Shown here: one piece after another, positions 1 through 7,318 of the stretch
Numbering within the stretch: the stretch's first letter is position 1
Layout of the letters: every line of letters starts with the position of its first letter
Assembly: GCA_945957225.1 (NCBI GenBank)
Contig: CAMFKK010000038.1
Location: 1-12,005, forward strand
Length of the DNA: 12,005 nucleotides
From: an uncultured Sphingobacteriia bacterium
GTDB taxonomy: Bacteria > Bacteroidota > Bacteroidia > Chitinophagales > Chitinophagaceae
Direction: 5' to 3'
Translations under genes and position numbers: made by a program
The notes under the pieces: model-generated
The model's input: only the letters and a program-made list of their open reading frames with translations
Told to the model about the DNA's origin: nothing
Database searches by the model: none

Positions 1-417
1 GGGCCGGGCAACCATCCCTACAAAAAAGAACCCATGAACAAGGTCTTGTTAGAAACCCTGCCACTGATTTATAGAGAAGAGGGATCAGCTACCAGAATGG
101 CCATGGAAAAATTCATAGAAAACAAACGCATCACGGTGAGAAAAAAAATCCAGCTCTCCAGCAATGAAGCCGTGAAGCAAGCAGTGCTAGCAGGGATTGG
201 TTATTCCATCATGCCCATCATTGGATTAAAGAATGAGCTAGTGAACAAACAATTGCAGATCATCCCCACCAAGGGGCTCCCACTCAAAACAACCTGGAAC
301 TTAGTGTGGTTAAAAGACAAAAAACTATCGCCCGTGGCCAAGGCTTTTATTCAGGAATTAACCAAAGAAAAACAAAGCATTATCCAAGCGCATTTCAGTT
401 GGATCAACCAATTCTAA
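1..417 (+). CDS. LysR-type transcriptional regulator, C-terminal part (5' end outside window)
   Basis: The reading frame is open from the first base of the window to a TAA at 415-417, giving 138 residues, so the gene starts upstream and about half or more of a roughly 300-residue regulator is missing, including the DNA-binding helix-turn-helix. What is visible matches the second half of a LysR effector-binding domain. The segment REEGSATR (near visible residues 24-31) is the usual 'REpGSgTR' loop, and SNEAVKQAVLAGIGYSIMP (about 53-71) is the conserved strand-helix that lines the inducer cleft. The ATG at 34 is an internal methionine and not the start, because homology to the family extends upstream of it. 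The gene runs convergently towards susD1, separated by 128 nt, so it is not part of that operon; whether it regulates the neighbouring uptake genes cannot be told. The effector is unknown. Family assignment is firm, specificity is not. Confidence 0.9.
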   Translation, partial: GPGNHPYKKEPMNKVLLETLPLIYREEGSATRMAMEKFIENKRITVRKKIQLSSNEAVKQAVLAGIGYSIMPIIGLKNELVNKQLQIIPTKGLPLKTTWNLVWLKDKKLSPVAKAFIQELTKEKQSIIQAHFSWINQF

Positions 418-464
418 ACAAGAACAAAACTTCACTCGGATCCATCAATACAATACACCCACTC

Positions 465-499
465 AAAACAAAAGACCCCAACATTACTGTTGAGGTCTT
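465..499 (-). terminator. Rho-independent terminator of the susC1-susD1 operon
   Basis: A 12-bp inverted repeat (472-483 with 488-499) encloses a 4-nt loop. Read on the - strand the stem is complete with a single G-U wobble, and it is followed by a T-rich run (TCTTTTGTTTTG) reaching about 465. On the + strand the same position is a C-A mismatch and no T-run follows. The structure therefore suits termination of leftward transcription about 46 nt past the susD1 stop, rather than of the convergent LysR gene. Confidence 0.8.
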
Positions 500-545
500 A
501 CTTGCTGGGCCAATCACTGCCCGATCAACTTGCCAAAAACAAATC

Positions 546-2501
546 TTAATAGCCAGGGTTTTGCTGTGCCTGTTTTTGATCAGGCGTTAATGCAATACCA
601 GAAGCTTGTATCCCATCCAAATAGGTTTGAGGAATTGGACGCAACAAATGAAAATCTTTGATGTTTGCAGCAGCATCAGGATTAAAGGCTTTGGCGCGAG
701 CCACCAAGGTCTTGGTTCTAGCTATGTCTTCCCAACGTTTGAATTCTCCAGATAATTCTCTAGAACGCTCGTTCAGTACCAAACAAAGCATTCTGTCATA
801 AGCACTGGTATAACCCAAACGGCTAATCACGTATTCATCACCTGCAGGCAGGGTAGCAATATTGGTAATAGCCAATGGCGATGAAGCCGCTGTAGTTACT
901 GGAATATTGTTAGACTCATAATAAGAGTTCTCCGCCATGAAAGAGTTGATGGTTGGGCTCTGACCAGAAGTAGAAGCAGCAAAAGCACCACCACCATCGT
1001 AGTAAGCAGAACGGTCTTCACCAGCCCTATACTGACCACGTGCACGAACCGCATTGATATAAGGCAATGCATCGGCGTAAGCCCCAGCACCAGCCGCAGC
1101 CAAACGAATTTTTGCTTCAGCAGCAATCAAATAAGTTTCAGCAGAACGCGCCAAAGTAATATCGCGCAAGCCCCTTACTTCATTCAAAGCAATTCTAGAT
1201 CCGTCTAGGAATTTACCCAGTGAAGGGAAACGTACATCGGCAAACAAAGCACCATCGGTAGTAGTACCAGCAGGGAAAGCTACGTACACGTTGGGAATGG
1301 TTTTACCAGTTTTGTTGTACACCACTACATCGTTCAATTTCACTTTTGCAAAGCGATTGTCACCGGGTTGGTTAATCACATACATGATACCCAGATCGCC
1401 ATTGGCATAAATACCAGAACCTTTGTTCAAGCGATATTTGGTGCGGAAACTTTTCCAGAACCTGGAATCATTTACTTGGTCATAAATCCGATACATGTAA
1501 TAGGTGGTGGCCAAACGGCTGAATGGACGGTCACCAGAAATATCACGTTGCATATATGGCAGATCATCATAACGGCCACCATAATACAAGTGCTGTGTGT
1601 TGGTACCACTGGCAGATACATCGGCAGTGAACTGAGCAGACAAAATGATCTCACTCAATTTTTCGTTAGCCGCATCTGGACCAGTATACTTCCACAAATC
1701 ACCAAAGTCCGGTGCCAGTGGATGGTTAGCAATCACTGCATCACATAGCGGTGCAATGGCTTGCAGGTCTGCTGTTTTGGTAGAACCATTCCAGCTATCA
1801 TTGATCTCACTAGCACGGAACAAATAAGCTTTGGCCAAATAATGCGCCGCAGCGTCTTTGGTAATTTTTGCAGGGAAACCCGTGTTAGGCAACAAATTAT
1901 AGGCCTGTTGAAAATCGGCAATAATCTGAGCGCAAACGTCTTTGGGAGCAGCGCGTGTAAACTCCAATTCAACACCTGTGCTTGGCGTTAATTTTAGAGG
2001 AACAGCACCAAACTGATTCACCAAACGCAGGTAATTGTAGGCGCGGAAGAAATAGCCTTCACCCAATGCTATTTTCTTGATAGCATCAGCAGTAGTGGTA
2101 CTGGCTTTTGCATTTTCAATTAAAAGATTGGCATAACCAATACCTACATACAAGTTATCCCATTGCGCATTGGCAGTTTGGGTATTACTGTTTACGGGTG
2201 TGATGATGGATCTGAAACCCGCATCGTAAGCGTTGAACACACCATTAGATGCGTCACCACCTACACGGTATTCATCCGTACCATAGTTGGTATTACAGAA
2301 ATACCACTCACCATTAAAAGGTGTGTTGAAGACATGGTAATAAGTACCAACAGAAAGGGACTGAATACCCTCGTCCGATTTATAATAATCCATACCACGC
2401 TGAGTGGTCAGGTTCTCATCCAAGAAGGTCTTCTTGCAGGATAGGGTTGTGAGCATTCCCGCAAGAACCAGGAGTTTTATGAAGAAAATATTTTTTTTCA
2501 T
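546..2501 (-). CDS. SusD/RagB-family nutrient-binding outer-membrane lipoprotein (SusD1)
   Basis: This 651-residue protein is a SusD-type surface lipoprotein that caps the SusC barrel encoded just upstream and helps capture the ligand before TonB-driven import. The N-terminus is a lipoprotein signal peptide: basic MKK, a hydrophobic stretch, then LSCKK with the acylation candidate Cys22. Family landmarks follow in order: a TPR-like helix with 'GEGYFFRAYNYLRLVNQFG' (about 147-165), 'ARSAETYLIAAEAKIR' (about 451-466), 'LNERSRELSGEFKRWEDIAR' (about 576-595), 'LLRPIP' (619-624) and the very typical C-terminal NPGY. It starts 21 nt after the susC1 stop, with no Shine-Dalgarno sequence, as is usual in the phylum. 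It is longer than many SusD proteins (about 450-600), partly because of a Gly/Ser/Ala-rich segment at about 500-560 between the TPR region and the C-terminal block. No frameshift is apparent. The family is certain; the ligand is unknown and need not be a glycan. Confidence 0.95.
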   Translation of the reverse strand: MKKNIFFIKLLVLAGMLTTLSCKKTFLDENLTTQRGMDYYKSDEGIQSLSVGTYYHVFNTPFNGEWYFCNTNYGTDEYRVGGDASNGVFNAYDAGFRSIITPVNSNTQTANAQWDNLYVGIGYANLLIENAKASTTTADAIKKIALGEGYFFRAYNYLRLVNQFGAVPLKLTPSTGVELEFTRAAPKDVCAQIIADFQQAYNLLPNTGFPAKITKDAAAHYLAKAYLFRASEINDSWNGSTKTADLQAIAPLCDAVIANHPLAPDFGDLWKYTGPDAANEKLSEIILSAQFTADVSASGTNTQHLYYGGRYDDLPYMQRDISGDRPFSRLATTYYMYRIYDQVNDSRFWKSFRTKYRLNKGSGIYANGDLGIMYVINQPGDNRFAKVKLNDVVVYNKTGKTIPNVYVAFPAGTTTDGALFADVRFPSLGKFLDGSRIALNEVRGLRDITLARSAETYLIAAEAKIRLAAAGAGAYADALPYINAVRARGQYRAGEDRSAYYDGGGAFAASTSGQSPTINSFMAENSYYESNNIPVTTAASSPLAITNIATLPAGDEYVISRLGYTSAYDRMLCLVLNERSRELSGEFKRWEDIARTKTLVARAKAFNPDAAANIKDFHLLRPIPQTYLDGIQASGIALTPDQKQAQQNPGY

Positions 2502-2522
2502 GCTTAATAGGTTTTGATAGGT

Positions 2523-5500
2523 TTAAAAGCTAGCATTGATGCCAAGAGTGAAGCCACGGTTCCAGGTAGAACTTACTACGTCCATGTCTATCCAATCTAT
2601 TTTTCTGAACAGGGTTCCTGGGTTTGCAATTTGCAAGTAAGCCCTTAAACTAGACAAGCCAGTTTTTTTAAGTGCAGCACCTGTAAAAGTGTAAGCCGCA
2701 GAAATATTACGCACCTTAATAAAAGATCCGTCTCTGTAACCCAATGAAGCTGTATACACATCGCCTGTGGCAGTGGTGTAAATTGGTTTCTGCCATTCAG
2801 AGTTTTGGTTATTCTCTGTGTAGTAGTTAATCAAGCGCTGATTAGACCTACCCACTTGGGCTTCACCACCTGTGCTATACATGAATTTTAAACGACCATA
2901 CAAGAATACTGACAATTCAAAACCTTTGTAAGTAAAGGCATTGGTCATACCTACTACCCATTCTGGTCTGCTATTACCTAAGATGATGCGGTCATTGTTG
3001 GCATCAATCTTATAGTCGCCATTTTGATCCACTGGTCTAATATTACCTGCACTAAATGCAGAACCGTTGGCATTGAATTTGGCAAACTCTTTGTCATCAG
3101 CTTGTTTCCAAATACCAGCAGCTTGATAACCATAGATCACACCAATAGGCTGACCAATAAACCAAAGGTTGTTAATGTCATCTTGCTTGCCATTAGAGAG
3201 GCTTACAATTTTGCTACGCTGCCAGCTCACATTCAAAGAAGTGGTCCACTGGAAATTGTGATTGGTAATGTTCACGCTATTCAAACTCAGGTCAACACCC
3301 TTGTTAGCGGTTTCACCAATATTGGCAAAAGTGGTGGTATAACCAGTAACTGTAGGAATAGAACGCTGCATCAAGAGATCCTTGGTTTGAGAAGTATAAA
3401 CGTCTAAAGTACCAGACAGTCTTCTGTTCAAAATACTGAAGTCAATACCCAAATTGTACTGGGTAGTTTTTTCCCAACCCAAAGACTGGTTAGCCAAAAC
3501 AGAAGAAGGCAAAGAGCCCGATGTAATGGCGGTAGCATAAGGGTAGAACAAAGGTGTAATAGCACCTTTGGTAGCATAAGGATCAATAGCAGAGTTACCC
3601 GTAACACCCGCACCCACGCGCAGTTTCAGGTCATTCACCCAACTAATTCCTTTCATAAAATTCTCTCTATTCATTCTCCAAGCCAATGCAGCAGAAGGGA
3701 ACAAAGCGTATTTGTAACCATCGGCCAACTGAGAAGCACCATCAGAACGAGCAGAGACAGTTAACAAGTATTTATCGGCGTAGCCATAGTTGATCCTGGC
3801 CATATAAGAGAGCAATTGTTTCTCTTGGAAAGAAGAACCATAGCCCCTGATATTGGCTGCAGGAATATTGGTAGATGTAAGCGCATTCCATCTTTGAGAA
3901 GCAAATGGAATACCATTAGCCGCAAAGTTGTTGCTCTCTTGGTTGTACTTGGTAATGCTCTGCAACAAAGTAACACCAATGCTGTGTTGACCAATATTCT
4001 TGTCATAGTACACCAGGTTATCCAAAGTGTAAGAGAAGGTTTGTGTCTTGGTCAAAGAAGCATAGTTGGTACCACTGCTGATTACAGACTGACCATCTAT
4101 ATACACACCATCGCGGAAATAAGAAAAGTCAGGGCCAAAGTTCAATCTGTATTTCAAACCTTTTAAAGTAGGAATCAATTGACCCAGGTTTACTTGTGCA
4201 TACAAGCTACCAAAAGCGCGCAAAGTAGTGCGTTGGTCTTGGGTATAATCCCACTCGTTGGCAACGGTTTTGAAAGCCACGTCACCACCAGGATAGAAAA
4301 TTCTATTTCCTACAGAATCATAAGGCACTGCATAAGTAAACAAAGACCTAGCAGACTCATAAATACTACCACTAGAAGAAACCGTAGTAGCACCAGTTGT
4401 AGACTGACCAAATTCTTGAATGCTATAAGACACATTCATATTGCCACCCATATTAAACCAGCTAGTAGCGTTAATGTCAATGCTAGACTTGGCGCTATAA
4501 CGTTTAAAAGACTGACCTTGAGAAGTACCAATATTATTCAGATATCCAAAAGAAGCATAGGCTTTGATTTTGTCAGAACCACCGCTCACGCTAATGGTAT
4601 TATCAGAAGTAACAGACTGTCTGGTTACCATTCCTTTCCAATCAGTAGAAGCCACTTTAGAACCATCCCAGGTTCCGCTAGCCCAACCCTTGTTAATATT
4701 GGACCAGGCAGAAGGATCACTGGTAGCTAAGAAAATTTTCTGGTCATTAGAGATATTGGGTTGATCACCTCTAGGAAACAACGCAGGGTTAGAATAGTAA
4801 TAAGCCCATCTGCGGAATTCAATGTATTCAGCAGCCGTCATAGACTTGGCATCATCCTGTAAATTTTCAATAGTAGCCGCACTGTTCACACTCAAAGTAA
4901 CTTTACCGGCTTTACCTTGTTTGGTAGTCACAATCACTACCCCGTTGGCACCCCTAGAACCAAAGATGGCGGTGGCCGATGCGTCTTTCAAGACGTCAAT
5001 AGACTCAATGTCCATGGGGTTAATATTGTCAATCCCACCAGTCATTAAAGGAATCCCATCCACAACAAAGAGTGGAGAGTTAGACGCGGTTAAGGAACGC
5101 ACACCACGAATGGTAATGCTACCCACTTGACCTGGACGCTCATTAGACGTAATGTCTACCCCGGCAACCTTACCCTGCATGGCTTGCAAGGCATTGGCCA
5201 CAGGCCTAGAGCGAATCTCGGAAGATCCAATTCCAGACACGGAACCCGTAACGTCTTTTTTCTTCACAGTGGCATAACCCACCACCACAACATCGTCTAA
5301 GGCATTGTTGCCCTGAGCCAAAGCAATGGTCAAGTTGTTGGAAGATTCATTAATGGCCACTACTTTATCGGTATAACCGGTGTAGGTAATTACCAGGCTG
5401 GCGTTTTTCTCGCTTACCGCGATGCTAAACTTACCAGAAGCATCTGTAATGGCTTTTGTCTTGGTGTTTTTGACTTCAACAACCACACCTTGCAGCGGTT

Positions 5501-5636
5501 CTCCTTTGTCGCCAGTTACCTTACCCTCAACTTTGTGAGAATTTGGTGCCTGAGCTTGGAGTTGCTGAAACAGCATGGTCATGAAAATGGCGCACGTAAA
5601 TAACATGCGCACAAAAAGTAGGCGCTTTTTGTTCAT
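2523..5636 (-). CDS. SusC/RagA-family TonB-dependent outer-membrane transporter (SusC1)
   Basis: This 1037-residue protein is a complete SusC-type TonB-dependent transporter forming the outer-membrane channel that partners SusD1. The order is: signal peptide ending near QLQAQA (about 1-30); a carboxypeptidase-regulatory-like beta-sandwich (about 35-108, with GEPLQGVVVEVKNT and the ITYTGY strand); a TonB-box-like DDVVVVGY (114-121); the plug (about 124-240), including VVDGIP and the SusC hallmark VLKDASATAIFGSRGANGVV (215-234); then a long beta-barrel ending in a C-terminal Phe, the usual outer-membrane assembly signal. There is no N-terminal STN domain, so it is unlikely to signal through an anti-sigma factor. 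The mature part shows no cysteine. The ATG at 5636 is chosen because it directly precedes the basic-hydrophobic signal peptide. It is the first gene of a two-gene operon with susD1. Substrate is unknown: there is no neighbouring degradative enzyme. Confidence 0.95.
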   Translation of the reverse strand: MNKKRLLFVRMLFTCAIFMTMLFQQLQAQAPNSHKVEGKVTGDKGEPLQGVVVEVKNTKTKAITDASGKFSIAVSEKNASLVITYTGYTDKVVAINESSNNLTIALAQGNNALDDVVVVGYATVKKKDVTGSVSGIGSSEIRSRPVANALQAMQGKVAGVDITSNERPGQVGSITIRGVRSLTASNSPLFVVDGIPLMTGGIDNINPMDIESIDVLKDASATAIFGSRGANGVVIVTTKQGKAGKVTLSVNSAATIENLQDDAKSMTAAEYIEFRRWAYYYSNPALFPRGDQPNISNDQKIFLATSDPSAWSNINKGWASGTWDGSKVASTDWKGMVTRQSVTSDNTISVSGGSDKIKAYASFGYLNNIGTSQGQSFKRYSAKSSIDINATSWFNMGGNMNVSYSIQEFGQSTTGATTVSSSGSIYESARSLFTYAVPYDSVGNRIFYPGGDVAFKTVANEWDYTQDQRTTLRAFGSLYAQVNLGQLIPTLKGLKYRLNFGPDFSYFRDGVYIDGQSVISSGTNYASLTKTQTFSYTLDNLVYYDKNIGQHSIGVTLLQSITKYNQESNNFAANGIPFASQRWNALTSTNIPAANIRGYGSSFQEKQLLSYMARINYGYADKYLLTVSARSDGASQLADGYKYALFPSAALAWRMNRENFMKGISWVNDLKLRVGAGVTGNSAIDPYATKGAITPLFYPYATAITSGSLPSSVLANQSLGWEKTTQYNLGIDFSILNRRLSGTLDVYTSQTKDLLMQRSIPTVTGYTTTFANIGETANKGVDLSLNSVNITNHNFQWTTSLNVSWQRSKIVSLSNGKQDDINNLWFIGQPIGVIYGYQAAGIWKQADDKEFAKFNANGSAFSAGNIRPVDQNGDYKIDANNDRIILGNSRPEWVVGMTNAFTYKGFELSVFLYGRLKFMYSTGGEAQVGRSNQRLINYYTENNQNSEWQKPIYTTATGDVYTASLGYRDGSFIKVRNISAAYTFTGAALKKTGLSSLRAYLQIANPGTLFRKIDWIDMDVVSSTWNRGFTLGINASF

Positions 5637-5686
5637 ATGGCAGTTGGTTTTTAACGCAATCGATTAAACACAAATTGCGGGTTTTA

Positions 5687-5716
5687 CAAAAACCTACTGT
5701 CCTGAGCCATCCTGAA
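5687..5716 (-). promoter_or_regulatory. Possible promoter for susC1-susD1 (weak match to the Bacteroidota consensus)
   Basis: On the - strand, TAGGTTTT (5696 down to 5689) matches five of the six fixed positions of the Bacteroidota -7 element TAnnTTTG. A TTC lies 17 nt further upstream (5716-5714), near the -33 TTG. The predicted leader would be roughly 45-50 nt. The match is imperfect and the region is AT-rich, so chance is a real possibility. Confidence 0.25.
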
Positions 5717-5729
5717 TTTAGAAGTATGG

Positions 5730-5756
5730 AGCAGTCTACAGATTAAAAAGACTGCT
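5730..5756. repeat. 8-bp inverted repeat upstream of susC1
   Basis: AGCAGTCT (5730-5737) and AGACTGCT (5749-5756) are perfect inverted copies around an 11-nt AT-rich spacer. On the - strand the second arm is not followed by a T-run, so it is a poor intrinsic terminator. It lies just upstream of the weak promoter candidate, about 95-120 nt from the susC1 start. Possible readings are an operator for a dimeric regulator or an RNA hairpin in a longer leader; the sequence does not decide. Confidence 0.4.
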
Positions 5757-5777
5757 TAAAAAATTAATTTAAAAAGT

Positions 5778-5872
5778 GTTGAGGGTCAATAAAGTATAAG
5801 TTTTTCTACATCCCCTCCTTGCGCCAAACGTAAGGAGGTGTGGCCGCAGGCCGGGGTGGGTTGTCCTCAACC
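5778..5872. repeat. GC-rich multi-hairpin intergenic element, probably a dispersed repeat copy
   Basis: Between the thioredoxin gene and susC1 lies a GC-rich block unlike the surrounding AT-rich DNA. It holds three consecutive hairpins: a 10-bp stem CCTCCTTGCG/CGTAAGGAGG (5814-5823 with 5829-5838, one G-T pair), GGCC-GCA-GGCC (5842-5852) and GGTTG-TCCT-CAACC (5859-5872). A 7-bp inverted pair GTTGAGG (5778-5784) and CCTCAAC (5865-5871) brackets the block. The sequence style (AACC-ACCCC-GGCC-loop-GGCC-ACC-CCTCCTTA...AAGGAGGGG on the - strand) resembles short intergenic repeats I recall as common in Bacteroidota genomes; that is memory, not a search. It has no coding potential. It sits directly after the stop of the thioredoxin gene and may stabilise the 3' end or slow transcription there, although no T-run follows the stems. 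Confidence 0.55.
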
Positions 5873-5879
5873 AGTCTCC

Positions 5880-7280
5880 TTATTTAGCCACTGTTTTCAC
5901 AATGGGCGCCCCCACATATTTTGCCAAAGTCTCTCTTGTTTTTATCTCAGAAGGTCTAAGACCAGCAGAAGAAATAATATTACCCTGAGGATCAATCAAC
6001 ACATTTCTAGGAATCAGGCTCACGTTTAAAAACTTCATGAAGTCCGCTTCCAATCCTTTGTCTGCAATCAGCTGTTGCCCACCTACTTTTAGATCCGTTA
6101 CAAAAGATCGCCACTTGGCATAGTCTTCTTTGCTATCAATTGAAATGCAAACAAATTCAATATTTTGATTACCCTTATAATCTGCAATCAGTTTGGTTAA
6201 TTCTGGAAACTCTCTAATACAGGGACCGCACCAGGTAGCCCAAATATCAATGTATACATACTTACCCTTTAAAGAAGCAAGACTAGTCTTTCCACCCTTG
6301 TGGTTTTCATAATCAAAACCTGTCAAAGACATACCGGCTCTATTGGTTTGGGCCGTTGATAAGCGCTTTTCTAACTCTTCCTTACTTTTTGCTACCCTAA
6401 CCATGGGTTTAATTTTCTGGTAGTTCAATTCAAAGTTGGCGTTGCGAGCATCTACCTGATGAAAGACCATACGCACAACTTGATCCCTAACGGGTTCGTA
6501 TTGAATCTTGTCTGCAAAAGCGCCGGTAAATTCAATGATGGAATGATTGGGGTTTTTCTTTTTGGCATCTGCTTCATGAAGGCGCCATTTATCAATGATC
6601 AGGTATCTATAATCCATGGAATTATTATAGGCCTGAGCATCATTCATATCTAAGTTCCTAATGGGATCTAGATAATTTTCAGGAATAAAGGGTTCTTTTT
6701 TGGCATGAAAGACATAGAATTTTTGATAGTTGTTTCTGATTAATAAATAATCATACTGAATCAATTTTTGAGCAAGGTCCCTATCTTCTTTGATAAGTTT
6801 TGTTTCATCTAAGTGTTGCCTCATTTTAGCTGCGTAGTTGTCAATCCTTATTAAAAAACTATCAACAGGCACTACAAAAAATGTTTTTGCATCGCCTACC
6901 AAGATGCCTTTTAATTCTGCCTTGTCTTTCAGGTATTTATTAAAGTCTGCACCCTCTCCGCTGAAGACCATGGACTTTGCAAAAACTTTGGTGTCTATGT
7001 TCACAGTCAGGTCATAACTGTTTTTCAAAAAAACAGTTGAATAGGCTTTTCCCTGTTTAATAAAATACAAACCAGGATCATTGAGTTTAAATGTTCCCGC
7101 AAAATTGCCCTTCTGATCAACAGGAATAGCTGTTTCAAAAGAATTGTCAAATTTGTAAATGATCAACTCGGCTCCTGAAGAGTTCTCTAAATGACCTTGA
7201 ATTTTGCAACTAGTTTCCTTGCTTTGGCCAAAAGCGGCAACTACTACTAACAAGTATAATCCTAAAAATATTTTTCTCAT
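5880..7280 (-). CDS. Exported TlpA-family thioredoxin-fold protein with a long N-terminal region
   Basis: This 466-residue protein has a signal peptide (MRKIFLGLYLLVVVAAFGQS, cleavage probably near residue 18-20), so it acts in the periplasm or envelope. Residues about 24-105 look like a small beta-sandwich of the DUF4369 kind found in front of many Bacteroidota TlpA proteins. Residues about 110-310 are charged and probably helical with no motif I recognise. Residues about 320-460 are a TlpA/AhpC-type thioredoxin domain: YVYIDIWATWCGPCIREFPE with active-site Cys351 and Cys354, and the cis-proline loop SLIPRNVLID (Pro424). Both active-site cysteines are intact, so thiol-disulfide reductase activity is expected. 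It begins 38 nt after susD2 and is the last gene of that operon. Substrate is unknown: it could maintain cysteines in the uptake proteins or a coimported thiol ligand, or act in a wider envelope redox role. The start fits the signal peptide. Confidence 0.92.
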   Translation of the reverse strand: MRKIFLGLYLLVVVAAFGQSKETSCKIQGHLENSSGAELIIYKFDNSFETAIPVDQKGNFAGTFKLNDPGLYFIKQGKAYSTVFLKNSYDLTVNIDTKVFAKSMVFSGEGADFNKYLKDKAELKGILVGDAKTFFVVPVDSFLIRIDNYAAKMRQHLDETKLIKEDRDLAQKLIQYDYLLIRNNYQKFYVFHAKKEPFIPENYLDPIRNLDMNDAQAYNNSMDYRYLIIDKWRLHEADAKKKNPNHSIIEFTGAFADKIQYEPVRDQVVRMVFHQVDARNANFELNYQKIKPMVRVAKSKEELEKRLSTAQTNRAGMSLTGFDYENHKGGKTSLASLKGKYVYIDIWATWCGPCIREFPELTKLIADYKGNQNIEFVCISIDSKEDYAKWRSFVTDLKVGGQQLIADKGLEADFMKFLNVSLIPRNVLIDPQGNIISSAGLRPSEIKTRETLAKYVGAPIVKTVAK

Positions 7281-7318
7281 TGGGCTTTTATTTATGATCT
7301 GTTATAAGGGCTTAAAAA

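Noticed and set aside
34..36. ATG at 34 as start of a small 127-residue protein
   Set aside because: The frame is open to the window edge and the LysR domain similarity begins before this codon, so it is an internal methionine of a truncated gene.
306..590. 94-codon + strand frame overlapping the LysR end
   Set aside because: It is out of frame with the recognisable LysR sequence and runs through the terminator into susD1.
4179..4730. 183-codon open frame on the + strand
   Set aside because: It lies wholly antisense to susC1, has no recognisable domain, and a well-supported gene explains the region.
5811..5872. CRISPR or strong intrinsic terminator for the thioredoxin gene
   Set aside because: There is no repeat-spacer periodicity, and no T-run follows the hairpins on the - strand. 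A dispersed-repeat reading fits better.
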